Of a DNA stretch of 64,000 nucleotides, positions 33,823 to 46,448 are shown piece after piece. The notes under the pieces were generated by a model, which saw only the letters and a program-made list of their open reading frames with translations, made no database searches and was not told the DNA's origin. This DNA is from Auanema rhodensis (Eukaryota; Nematoda; Chromadorea; Rhabditida; Rhabditidae): the NCBI GenBank assembly GCA_964057225.1, contig OZ059900.1, positions 22,025,638-22,089,637 of the forward strand, written 5' to 3'. Position 1 is the stretch's first letter; each line of letters opens with the position of its first letter. The position numbers were made by a program, and so were the translations under genes.

Positions 33823-36800
33823 GGGGCGTGCCCTCAGAATATGCTAATTTCCTTAATTTTCTAACCCCTGTTTTTTTGTCGTGAAAGTGGAACTAGACGT
33901 TGTACGAACAATTTTGAGCTAGGTTTCATTGACATTGCATGAGTTTGAACACATGAAATCGTAAGTCAAAACCTTGTTTACAGCGAAATTTCCAAAAACT
34001 GGTTTTCCAGCATAATAAAATATTTCTCATGGGAAATACTGTGTTTTTGTATTTTTCTAGTGTTCAGCATGTAAAATGCTTCATTTTAGTATGTAACACG
34101 CTGAAATTCGTTGCATTTGACGACTTATATGAACAAAAATCGATTTAATCAATATTAGCCATAAGGGGCGTGCCCTCAGAATATGCTAATTTCCTTAATT
34201 TTCTAACCCCTGTTTTTTTGTCGTGAAAGTGGAACTAGACGTTGTACGAACAATTTTGAGCTAGGTTTCATTGACATTGCATGAGTTTGAACACATGAAA
34301 TCGTAAGTCAAAACCTTGTTTACAGCGAAATTTCCAAAAACTGGTTTTCCAGCATAATAAAATATTTCTCATGGGAAATACTGTGTTTTTGTATTTTTCT
34401 AGTGTTCAGCATGTAAAATGCTTCATTTTAGTATGTAACACGCTGAAATTCGTTGCATTTGACGACTCATATGAACAAAAATCGATTTAATCAATATTAG
34501 CCATAAGGGGCGTGCCCTCAGAATATGCTAATTTCCTTAATTTTCTAACCCCTGTTTTTTTGTCGTGAAAGTGGAACTAGACGTTGTACGAACAATTTTG
34601 AGCTAAGTTTCATTGACATTGCATGAGTTTGAACACATGAAATCGTAAGTCAAAACCTTGTTTACAGCGAAATTTCCAAAAACTGGTTTTCCAGCATAAT
34701 AAAATATTTCTCATGGGAAATACTGTGTTTTTGTATTTTTCTAGTGTTCAGCATGTAAAATGCTTCATTTTAGTATGTAACACGCTGAAATTCGTTGCAT
34801 TTGACGACTCATATGAACAAAAATCGATTTAATCAATATTAGCCATAAGGGGCGTGCCCTCAGAATATGCTAATTTCCTTAATTTTCTAACCTCTGTTTT
34901 TTTGTCGTGAAAGTGGAACTAAACGTTGTACGAACAATTTTGAGCTAGGTTTCATTGACATTGCATGAGTTTGAACACATGAAATCGTAAGTCAAAACCT
35001 TGTTTACAGCGAAATTTCCAAAAACTGGTTTTCCAGCATAATAAAATATTTCTCATGGGAAATACTGTGTTTTTGTATTTTTCTAGTGTTCAGCATGTAA
35101 AATGCTTCATATTAGTATGTAACACGCTGAAATTCGTTGCATTTGACGACTCATATGAACAAAAATCGATTTAATCAATATTAGCCATAAGGGGCGTGCC
35201 CTCAGAATATGCTAATTTCCTTAATTTTCTAACCCCTGTTTTTTTGTCGTGAAAGTGGAACTAGACGTTGTACGAACAATTTTGAACTAAGTTTCATTGA
35301 CATTGCATGAGTTTGAACACATGAAATCGTAAGTCAAAACCTTGTTTACAGCGAAATTTCCAAAAACTGGTTTTCCAGCATAATAAAATATTTCTCATGG
35401 GAAATACTGTGTTTTTGTTTTTTTCTAGTGTTCAGCATGTAAAATGCTTCATTTTAGTATGTAACACGCTGAAATTCGTTGCATTTGACGAATCATATGA
35501 ACAAAAATCGATTTAATCAATATTAGCCATAAGGGGCGTGCCCTCAGAATATGCTAATTTCCTTAATTTTCTAACCCCTGTTTTTTTGTCGTGAAAGTGG
35601 AACTAGACGTTGTACGAACAATTTTGAGCTAGGTTTCATTGACATTGCATGAGTTTGAACACATGAAATCGTAAGTCAAAACCTTGTTTACAGCGAAATT
35701 TCCAAAAACTGGTTTTCCAGCATAATAAAATATTTCTCATGGGAAATACTGTGTTTTTGTATTTTTCTAGTGTTCAGCATGTAAAATGCTTCATATTAGT
35801 ATGTAACACGCTGAAATTCGTTGCATTTGACGACTCATATGAACAAAAATCGATTTAATCAATATTAGCCATAAGGGGCGTGCCCTCAGAATATGCTAAT
35901 TTCCTTAATTTTCTAACCCCTGTTTTTTTGTCGTGAAAGTGGAACTAGACGTTGTACGAACAATTTTGAGCTAGGTTTCATTGACATTGCATGAGTTTGA
36001 ACACATGAAATCGTAAGTCAAAACCTTGTTTACAGCGAAATTTCCAAAAACTGGTTTTCCAGCATAATAAAATATTTCTCATGGGAAATACTGTGTTTTT
36101 GTTTTTTTCTAGTGTTCAGCATGTAAAATGCTTCATTTTAGTATGTAACACGCTGAAATTCGTTGCATTTGACGACTCATATGAACAAAAATCGATTTAA
36201 TCAATATTAGCCATAAGGGGCGTGCCCTCAGAATATGCTAATTTCCTTAATTTTCTAACCTCTGTTTTTTTGTCGTGAAAGTGGAACTAAACGTTGTACG
36301 AACAATTTTGAGCTAGGTTTCATTGACATTGCATGAGTTTGAACACATGAAATCGTAAGTCAAAACCTTGTTTACAGCGAAATTTCCAAAAACTGGTTTT
36401 CCAGCATAATAAAATATTTCTCATGGGAAATACTGTGTTTTTGTATTTTTCTAGTGTTCAGCATGTAAAATGCTTCATATTAGTATGTAACACGCTGAAA
36501 TTCGTTGCATTTGACGACTCATATGAACAAAAATCGATTTAATCAATATTAGCCATAAGGGGCGTGCCCTCAGAATATGCTAATTTCCTTAATTTTCTAA
36601 CCCCTGTTTTTTTGTCGTGAAAGTGGAACTAGACGTTGTACGAACAATTTTGAGCTAAGTTTCATTGACATTGCATGAGTTTGAACACATGAAATCGTAA
36701 GTCAAAACCTTGTTTACAGCGAAATTTCCAAAAACTGGTTTTCCAGCATAATAAAATATTTCTCATGGGAAATACTGTGTTTTTGTATTTTTCTAGTGTT

Positions 36801-37242
36801 CAGCATGTAAAATGATTCATTTTAGTATGTAACACGCTGAAATTCGTTGCATTTGACGACTCATATGAACAAAAATCGATTTAATCAATATTAGCCATAA
36901 GGGGCGTGCCCTCAGAATATGCTAATTTCCTTAATTTTCTAACCCCTGTTTTTTTGTCGTGAAAGTGGAACTAGACGTTGTACGAACAATTTTGAGCTAG
37001 GTTTCATTGACATTGCATGAGTTTGAACACATGAAATCGTAAGTCAAAGCCTTGTTTACAGCGAAATTTCCAAAAACTGGTTTTCCAGCATAATAAAATA
37101 TTTCTCATGGGAAATACTGTGTTTTTGTATTTTTCTAGTGTTCAGCATGTAAAATCCTTCATTTTAGTATGTAACACGCTGAAATTCGTTGCATTTGACA
37201 ACTCATATGAACAAAAATCGATTTAATCAATATTAGCCATAA
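33823..37242 (+). repeat. Run of 10 L units
   Basis: Landmarks every 342 bp from 33823 to 36901. C45T/G74A (acctctg, ctaaacg) mark units 34849 and 36217, four units apart. gaactaag is in 35191, gaatcat (C302A) precedes 35533, and catatt (T263A) recurs. The last unit has the dimer trio. The boundary between the two large duplicates lies at about 36747. Confidence 0.95.
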
Positions 37243-37391
37243 TAAAATATTTCTCATGGGAAATACTGTGTTTTTGTATTTTTCTAGTGTTCAGCATGTA
37301 AAATGATTCATTTTAGTATGTAACACGCTGAAATTCGTTGCATTTGACGACTCATATGAACAAAAATCGATTTAATCAATATTAGCCATAA
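37243..37391 (+). repeat. S unit 21 (149 bp)
   Basis: Major type; copy of S unit 11. Confidence 0.95.
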
Positions 37392-38075
37392 GGGGCGTGC
37401 CCTCAGAATATGCTAATTTCCTTAATTTTCTAACCCCTGTTTTTTTGTCGTGAAAGTGGAACTAGACGTTGTACGAACAATTTTGAGCTAGGTTTCATTG
37501 ACATTGCATGAGTTTGAACACATGAAATCGTAAGTCAAAACCTTGTTTACAGCGAAATTTCCAAAAACTGGTTTTCCAGCATAATAAAATATTTCTCATG
37601 GGAAATACTGTGTTTTTGTATTTTTCTAGTGTTCAGCATGTAAAATGCTTCATTTTAGTATGTAACACGCTAAAGTTCGTTGCATTTGACGACTCATATG
37701 AACAAAAATCGATTTAATCAATATTAGCCATAAGGGGCGTGCCCTCAGAATATGCTAATTTCCTTAATTTTCTAACCCCTGTTTTTTTGTCGTGAAAGTG
37801 GAACTAGACGTTGTACGAACAATTTTGAGCTAGGTTTCATTGACATTGCATGAGTTTGAACACATGAAATCGTAAGTCAAAGCCTTGTTTACAGCGAAAT
37901 TTCCAAAAACTGGTTTTCCAGCATAATAAAATATTTCTCATGGGAAATACTGTGTTTTTGTATTTTTCTAGTGTTCAGCATGTAAAATCCTTCATTTTAG
38001 TATGTAACACGCTGAAATTCGTTGCATTTGACAACTCATATGAACAAAAATCGATTTAATCAATATTAGCCATAA
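37392..38075 (+). repeat. Run of 2 L units
   Basis: Copy of 25643-26326, including gctaaagttcg near 37670. Confidence 0.95.
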
Positions 38076-38224
38076 TAAAATATTTCTCATGGGAAATACT
38101 GTGTTTTTGTATTTTTCTAGTGTTCAGCATGTAAAATGATTCATTTTAGTATGTAACACGCTGAAATTCGTTGCATTTGACGACTCATATGAACAAAAAT
38201 CGATTTAATCAATATTAGCCATAA
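38076..38224 (+). repeat. S unit 22 (149 bp)
   Basis: Major type; copy of S unit 12. Confidence 0.95.
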
Positions 38225-39591
38225 GGGGCGTGCCCTCAGAATATGCTAATTTCCTTAATTTTCTAACCCCTGTTTTTTTGTCGTGAAAGTGGAACTAGAC
38301 GTTGTACGAACAATTTTGAGCTAGGTTTCATTGACATTGCATGAGTTTGAACACATGAAATCGTAAGTCAAAACCTTGTTTACAGCGAAATTTCCAAAAA
38401 CTGGTTTTCCAGCATAATAAAATATTTCTCATGGGAAATACTGTGTTTTTGTATTTTTCTAGTGTTCAGCATGTAAAATGCTTCATTTTAGTATGTAACA
38501 CGCTAAAGTTCGTTGCATTTGACGACTCATATGAACAAAAATCGATTTAATCAATATTAGCCATAAGGGGCGTGCCCTCAGAATATGCTAATTTCCTTAA
38601 CTTTCTAACCCCTGTTTTTTGTCGTGAAAGTGGAACTAGACGTTGTACGAACAATTTTGAGCTAAGTTTCATTGACATTGCATGAGTTTGAACACATGAA
38701 ATCGTAAGTCAAAACCTTGTTTACAGCGAAATTTCCAAAAACTGGTTTTCCAGCATAATAAAACATTTCTCATGGGAAATACTGTGTTTTTGTTTTTTTC
38801 TAGTGTTCAGCATGTAAAATGCTTCATTTTAGTATGTAACACGCTGAAATTCGTTGCATTTGACGACTCATATGAACAAAAATCGATTTAATCAATATTA
38901 GCCATAAGGGGCGTGCCCTCAGAATATGCTAATTTCCTTAATTTTCTAACCCCTGTTTTTTTGTCGTGAAAGTGGAACTAGATGTTGTACGAACAATTTT
39001 GAGCTAGGTTTCATTGACATTGCATGAGTTTGAACACATGAAATCGTAAGTCAAAACCTTGTTTACAGCGAAATTTCCAAAAACTGGTTTTCCAGCATAA
39101 TAAAATATTTCTCATGGGAAATACTGTGTTTTTGTATTTTTCTAGTGTTCAGCATGTAAAATGCTTCATTTTAGTATGTAACACGCTGAAATTCGTTGCA
39201 TTTGACGACTCATATGAACAAAAATCGATTTAATCAATATTAGCCATAAGGGGCGTGCCCTCAGAATATGCTAATTTCCTTAATTTTCTAACCCCTGTTT
39301 TTTTGTCGTGAAAGTGGAACTAGACGTTGTACGAACAATTTTGAGCTAGGTTTCATTGACATTGCATGAGTTTGAACACATGAAATCGTAAGTCAAAGCC
39401 TTGTTTACAGCGAAATTTCCAAAAACTGGTTTTCCAGCATAATAAAATATTTCTCATGGGAAATACTGTGTTTTTGTATTTTTCTAGTGTTCAGCATGTA
39501 AAATCCTTCATTTTAGTATGTAACACGCTGAAATTCGTTGCATTTGACAACTCATATGAACAAAAATCGATTTAATCAATATTAGCCATAA
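38225..39591 (+). repeat. Run of 4 L units, one of 341 bp
   Basis: Landmarks 38225, 38567 (341 bp), 38908, 39250. Copy of 26476-27842 including the missing T, aaaacatttc and agatgttg. Confidence 0.95.
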
Positions 39592-39740
39592 TAAAATATT
39601 TCTCATGGGAAATACTGTGTTTTTGTATTTTTCTAGTGTTCAGCATGTAAAATGATTCATTTTAGTATGTAACACGCTGAAATTCGTTGCATTTGACGAC
39701 TCATATGAACAAAAATCGATTTAATCAATATTAGCCATAA
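39592..39740 (+). repeat. S unit 23 (149 bp)
   Basis: Major type; starts the second run of four 491-bp dimers. Confidence 0.95.
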
Positions 39741-40082
39741 GGGGCGTGCCCTCAGAATATGCTAATTTCCTTAATTTTCTAACCCCTGTTTTTTTGTCGT
39801 GAAAGTGGAACTAGACGTTGTACGAACAATTTTGAGCTAGGTTTCATTGACATTGCATGAGTTTGAACACATGAAATCGTAAGTCAAAGCCTTGTTTACA
39901 GCGAAATTTCCAAAAACTGGTTTTCCAGCATAATAAAATATTTCTCATGGGAAATACTGTGTTTTTGTATTTTTCTAGTGTTCAGCATGTAAAATCCTTC
40001 ATTTTAGTATGTAACACGCTGAAATTCGTTGCATTTGACAACTCATATGAACAAAAATCGATTTAATCAATATTAGCCATAA
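39741..40082 (+). repeat. L unit of the second 491-bp dimer run
   Basis: Dimer allele trio present. Confidence 0.95.
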
Positions 40083-40231
40083 TAAAATATTTCTCATGGG
40101 AAATACTGTGTTTTTGTATTTTTCTAGTGTTCAGCATGTAAAATGATTCATTTTAGTATGTAACACGCTGAAATTCGTTGCATTTGACGACTCATATGAA
40201 CAAAAATCGATTTAATCAATATTAGCCATAA
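40083..40231 (+). repeat. S unit 24 (149 bp)
   Basis: Major type, dimer run. Confidence 0.95.
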
Positions 40232-40573
40232 GGGGCGTGCCCTCAGAATATGCTAATTTCCTTAATTTTCTAACCCCTGTTTTTTTGTCGTGAAAGTGGA
40301 ACTAGACGTTGTACGAACAATTTTGAGCTAGGTTTCATTGACATTGCATGAGTTTGAACACATGAAATCGTAAGTCAAAGCCTTGTTTACAGCGAAATTT
40401 CCAAAAACTGGTTTTCCAGCATAATAAAATATTTCTCATGGGAAATACTGTGTTTTTGTATTTTTCTAGTGTTCAGCATGTAAAATCCTTCATTTTAGTA
40501 TGTAACACGCTGAAATTCGTTGCATTTGACAACTCATATGAACAAAAATCGATTTAATCAATATTAGCCATAA
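40232..40573 (+). repeat. L unit of the second 491-bp dimer run
   Basis: Dimer allele trio present. Confidence 0.95.
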
Positions 40574-40722
40574 TAAAATATTTCTCATGGGAAATACTGT
40601 GTTTTTGTATTTTTCTAGTGTTCAGCATGTAAAATGATTCATTTTAGTATGTAACACGCTGAAATTCGTTGCATTTGACGACTCATATGAACAAAAATCG
40701 ATTTAATCAATATTAGCCATAA
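40574..40722 (+). repeat. S unit 25 (149 bp)
   Basis: Major type, dimer run. Confidence 0.95.
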
Positions 40723-41064
40723 GGGGCGTGCCCTCAGAATATGCTAATTTCCTTAATTTTCTAACCCCTGTTTTTTTGTCGTGAAAGTGGAACTAGACGT
40801 TGTACGAACAATTTTGAGCTAGGTTTCATTGACATTGCATGAGTTTGAACACATGAAATCGTAAGTCAAAGCCTTGTTTACAGCGAAATTTCCAAAAACT
40901 GGTTTTCCAGCATAATAAAATATTTCTCATGGGAAATACTGTGTTTTTGTATTTTTCTAGTGTTCAGCATGTAAAATCCTTCATTTTAGTATGTAACACG
41001 CTGAAATTCGTTGCATTTGACAACTCATATGAACAAAAATCGATTTAATCAATATTAGCCATAA
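40723..41064 (+). repeat. L unit of the second 491-bp dimer run
   Basis: Dimer allele trio present. Confidence 0.95.
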
Positions 41065-41213
41065 TAAAATATTTCTCATGGGAAATACTGTGTTTTTGTA
41101 TTTTTCTAGTGTTCAGCATGTAAAATGATTCATTTTAGTATGTAACACGCTGAAATTCGTTGCATTTGACGACTCATATGAACAAAAATCGATTTAATCA
41201 ATATTAGCCATAA
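41065..41213 (+). repeat. S unit 26 (149 bp)
   Basis: Major type, end of the dimer run. Confidence 0.95.
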
Positions 41214-41897
41214 GGGGCGTGCCCTCAGAATATGCTAATTTCCTTAATTTTCTAACCCCTGTTTTTTTGTCGTGAAAGTGGAACTAGACGTTGTACGAAC
41301 AATTTTGAGCTAGGTTTCATTGACATTGCATGAGTTTGAACACATGAAATCGTAAGTCAAAACCTTGTTTACAGCGAAATTTCCAAAAACTGGTTTTCCA
41401 GCATAATAAAATATTTCTCATGGGAAATACTGTGTTTTTGTATTTTTCTAGTGTTCAGCATGTAAAATGCTTCATTTTAGTATGTAACACGCTGAAATTC
41501 GTTGCATTTGACGACTCATATGAACAAAAATCGATTTAATCAATATTAGCCATAAGGGGCGTGCCCTCAGAATATGCTAATTTCCTTAATTTTCTAACCC
41601 CTGTTTTTTTGTCGTGAAAGTGGAACTAGACGTTGTACGAACAATTTTGAGCTAGGTTTCATTGACATTGCATGAGTTTGAACACATGAAATCGTAAGTC
41701 AAAGCCTTGTTTACAGCGAAATTTCCAAAAACTGGTTTTCCAGCATAATAAAATATTTCTCATGGGAAATACTGTGTTTTTGTATTTTTCTAGTGTTCAG
41801 CATGTAAAATCCTTCATTTTAGTATGTAACACGCTGAAATTCGTTGCATTTGACAACTCATATGAACAAAAATCGATTTAATCAATATTAGCCATAA
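41214..41897 (+). repeat. Run of 2 L units
   Basis: Copy of 29465-30148. Confidence 0.95.
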
Positions 41898-42046
41898 TAA
41901 AATATTTCTCATGGGAAATACTGTGTTTTTGTATTTTTCTAGTGTTCAGCATGTAAAATGATTCATTTTAGTATGTAACACGCTGAAATTCGTTGCATTT
42001 GACGACTCATATGAACAAAAATCGATTTAATCAATATTAGCCATAA
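41898..42046 (+). repeat. S unit 27 (149 bp)
   Basis: Major type; copy of S unit 17. Confidence 0.95.
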
Positions 42047-44098
42047 GGGGCGTGCCCTCAGAATATGCTAATTTCCTTAATTTTCTAACCCCTGTTTTTT
42101 TGTCGTGAAAGTGGAACTAGACGTTGTACGAACAATTTTGAGCTAGGTTTCATTGACATTGCATGAGTTTGAACACATGAAATCGTAAGTCAAAACCTTG
42201 TTTACAGCGAAATTTCCAAAAACTGGTTTTCCAGCATAATAAAATATTTCTCATGGGAAATACTGTGTTTTTGTATTTTTCTAGTGTTCAGCATGTAAAA
42301 TGCTTCATTTTAGTATGTAACACGCTGAAATTCGTTGCATTTGACGACTCATATGAACAAAAATCGATTTAATCAATATTAGCCATAAGGGGCGTGCCCT
42401 CAGAATATGCTAATTTCCTTAATTTTCTAACCCCTGTTTTTTTGTCGTGAAAGTGGAACTAGACGTTGTACGAACAATTTTGAGCTAGGTTTCATTGACA
42501 TTGCATGAGTTTGAACACATGAAATCGTAAGTCAAAACCTTGTTTACAGCGAAATTTCCAAAAACTGGTTTTCCAGCATAATAAAATATTTCTCATGGGA
42601 AATACTGTGTTTTTGTATTTTTCTAGTGTTCAGCATGTAAAATGCTTCATTTTAGTATGTAACACGCTAAAATTCGTTGCATTTGACGACTCATATGAAC
42701 AAAAATCGATTTAATCAATATTAGCCATAAGTGGCGTGCCCTCAGAATATGCTAATTTCCTTAATTTTCTAACCCCTGTTTTTTTGTCGTGAAAGTGGAA
42801 CTAGACGTTGTACGAACAATTTTGAGCTAGGTTTCATTGACATTGCATGAGTTTGAACACATGAAATCGTAAGTCAAAACCTTGTTTACAGCGAAATTTC
42901 CAAAAACTGGTTTTCCAGCATAATAAAATATTTCTCATGGGAAATACTGTGTTTTTGTATTTTTCTAGTGTTCAGCATGTAAAATGCTTCATTTTAGTAT
43001 GTAACACGCTAAAATTCGTTGCATTTGACGACTCATATGAACAAAAATCGATTTAATCAATATTAGCCATAAGGGGCGTGCCCTCAGAATATGCTAATTT
43101 CCTTAATTTTCTAACCCCTGTTTTTTTGTCGTGAAAGTGGAACTAGACGTTGTACGAACAATTTTGAGCTAGGTTTCATTGACATTGCATGAGTTTGAAC
43201 ACATGAAATCGTAAGTCAAAACCTTGTTTACAGCGAAATTTCCAAAAACTGGTTTTCCAGCATAATAAAATATTTCTCATGGGAAATACTGTGTTTTTGT
43301 ATTTTTTTAGTGTTCAGCATGTAAAATGCTTCATTTCAGTATGTAACACGCTGAAATTCGTTGCATTTGACGACTCATATGAACAAAAATCGATTTAATC
43401 AATATTAGCCATAAGGGGCGTGCCCTCAGAATATGCTAATTTCCTTAATTTTCTAACCCCTGTTTTTTTGTCGTGAAAGTGGAACTAGACGTTGTACGAA
43501 CAATTTTGAGCAAGGTTTCATTGACATTGCATGAGTTTGAACACATGAAATCGTAAGTCAAAACCTTGTTTACAGCGAAATTTCCAAAAACTGGTTTTCC
43601 AGCATAATAAAATATTTCTCATGGGAAATACTGTGTTTTTGTATTTTTCTAGTGTTCAGCATGTAAAATGCTTCATTTTAGTATGTAACACGCTGAAATT
43701 CGTTGCATTTGACGACTCATATGAACAAAAATCGATTTAATCAATATTAGACATAAGGGGCGTGCCCTCAGAATATGCTAATTTCCTTAATTTTCTAACC
43801 CCTGTTTTTTTGTCGTGAAAGTGGAACTAGACGTTGTACGAACAATTTTGAGCTAGGTTTCATTGACATTGCATGAGTTTGAACACATGAAATCGTAAGT
43901 CAAAACCTTGTTTACAGCGAAATTTCCAAAAACTGGTTTTCCAGCATAATAAAATATTTCTCATGGGAAATACTGTGTTTTTGTATTTTTCTAGTGTTCA
44001 GCATGTAAAATGCTTCATTTTAGTATGTAACACGCTGAAATTCGTTGCATTTGACAACTCATATGAACAAAAATCGATTTAATCAATATTAGCCATAA
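42047..44098 (+). repeat. Run of 6 L units
   Basis: Landmarks 42047 to 43757. Copy of 30298-32349 with gtggcgtg at 42731, gagcaagg near 43511 and gacataagg before 43757. Confidence 0.95.
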
Positions 44099-44247
44099 TA
44101 AAATATTTCTCATGGGAAATACTGTGTTTTTGTATTTTTCTAGTGTTCAGCATGTAAAATGATTCATTTTAGTATGTAACACGCTGAAATTCGTTGCATT
44201 TGACGACTCATATGAACAAAAATCGATTTAATCAATATTAGCCATAA
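44099..44247 (+). repeat. S unit 28 (149 bp)
   Basis: Copy of S unit 18 (G300A only upstream, gattc). Confidence 0.95.
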
Positions 44248-44931
44248 GGGGCGTGCCCTCAGAATATGCTAATTTCCTTAATTTTCTAACCCCTGTTTTT
44301 TTGTCGTGAAAGTGGAACTAGACGTTGTACGAACAATTTTGAGCTAGGTTTCATTGACATTGCATGAGTTTGAACACATGAAATCGTAAGTCAAAACCTT
44401 GTTTACAGCGAAATTTCCAAAAACTGGTTTTCCAGCATAATAAAATATTTCTCATGGGAAATACTGTGTTTTTGTATTTTTCTAGTGTTCAGCATGTAAA
44501 ATGCTTCATTTTAGTATGTAACACGCTGAAATTCGTTGCATTTGACGACTTATATGAACAAAAATCGATTTAATCAATATTAGCCATAAGGGGCGTGCCC
44601 TCAGAATATGCTAATTTCCTTAATTTTCTAACCCCTGTTTTTTTGTCGTGAAAGTGGAACTAGACGTTGTACGAACAATTTTGAGCTAGGTTTCATTGAC
44701 ATTGCATGAGTTTGAACACATGAAATCGTAAGTCAAAACCTTGTTTACAGCGAAATTTCCAAAAACTGGTTTTCCAGCATAATAAAATATTTCTCATGGG
44801 AAATACTGTGTTTTTGTATTTTTCTAGTGTTCAGCATGTAAAATGCTTCATTTTAGTATGTAACACGCTGAAATTCGTTGCATTTGACAACTCATATGAA
44901 CAAAAATCGATTTAATCAATATTAGCCATAA
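44248..44931 (+). repeat. Run of 2 L units
   Basis: Landmarks 44248, 44590, the latter preceded by gacttatatg. Here the second copy lacks the extra 491 bp present at 32.5-33.3 kb. Confidence 0.95.
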
Positions 44932-45080
44932 TAAAATATTTCTCATGGGAAATACTGTGTTTTTGTATTTTTCTAGTGTTCAGCATGTAAAATGATTCAT
45001 TTTAGTATGTAACACGCTGAAATTCGTTGCATTTGACGACTCATATGAACAAAAATCGATTTAATCAATATTAGACATAA
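44932..45080 (+). repeat. S unit 29 (149 bp)
   Basis: Copy of S unit 20 (gattc, gacataagg). Confidence 0.95.
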
Positions 45081-46448
45081 GGGGCGTGCCCTCAGAATAT
45101 GCTAATTTCCTTAATTTTCTAACCCCTGTTTTTTTGTCGTGAAAGTGGAACTAGACGTTGTACGAACAATTTTGAGCTAGGTTTCATTGACATTGCATGA
45201 GTTTGAACACATGAAATCGTAAGTCAAAACCTTGTTTACAGCGAAATTTCCAAAAACTGGTTTTCCAGCATAATAAAATATTTCTCATGGGAAATACTGT
45301 GTTTTTGTATTTTTCTAGTGTTCAGCATGTAAAATGCTTCATTTTAGTATGTAACACGCTGAAATTCGTTGCATTTGACGACTTATATGAACAAAAATCG
45401 ATTTAATCAATATTAGCCATAAGGGGCGTGCCCTCAGAATATGCTAATTTCCTTAATTTTCTAACCCCTGTTTTTTTGTCGTGAAAGTGGAACTAGACGT
45501 TGTACGAACAATTTTGAGCTAGGTTTCATTGACATTGCATGAGTTTGAACACATGAAATCGTAAGTCAAAACCTTGTTTACAGCGAAATTTCCAAAAACT
45601 GGTTTTCCAGCATAATAAAATATTTCTCATGGGAAATACTGTGTTTTTGTATTTTTCTAGTGTTCAGCATGTAAAATGCTTCATTTTAGTATGTAACACG
45701 CTGAAATTCGTTGCATTTGACGACTCATATGAACAAAAATCGATTTAATCAATATTAGCCATAAGGGGCGTGCCCTCAGAATATGCTAATTTCCTTAATT
45801 TTCTAACCCCTGTTTTTTTGTCGTGAAAGTGGAACTAGACGTTGTACGAACAATTTTGAGCTAAGTTTCATTGACATTGCATGAGTTTGAACACATGAAA
45901 TCGTAAGTCAAAACCTTGTTTACAGCGAAATTTCCAAAAACTGGTTTTCCAGCATAATAAAATATTTCTCATGGGAAATACTGTGTTTTTGTATTTTTCT
46001 AGTGTTCAGCATGTAAAATGCTTCATTTTAGTATGTAACACGCTGAAATTCGTTGCATTTGACGACTCATATGAACAAAAATCGATTTAATCAATATTAG
46101 CCATAAGGGGCGTGCCCTCAGAATATGCTAATTTCCTTAATTTTCTAACCTCTGTTTTTTTGTCGTGAAAGTGGAACTAAACGTTGTACGAACAATTTTG
46201 AGCTAGGTTTCATTGACATTGCATGAGTTTGAACACATGAAATCGTAAGTCAAAACCTTGTTTACAGCGAAATTTCCAAAAACTGGTTTTCCAGCATAAT
46301 AAAATATTTCTCATGGGAAATACTGTGTTTTTGTATTTTTCTAGTGTTCAGCATGTAAAATGCTTCATATTAGTATGTAACACGCTGAAATTCGTTGCAT
46401 TTGACGACTCATATGAACAAAAATCGATTTAATCAATATTAGCCATAA

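Larger units (their letters stand above)
24998..36746 (+). repeat. 11,749-bp tandem duplication, copy 1
   Basis: 30 L and 10 S units, one L being 341 bp: 30x342 + 10x149 - 1 = 11749. Rare alleles at 27012, 27232, 30982, 31551 and 31762 all recur at +11749. Confidence 0.9.
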
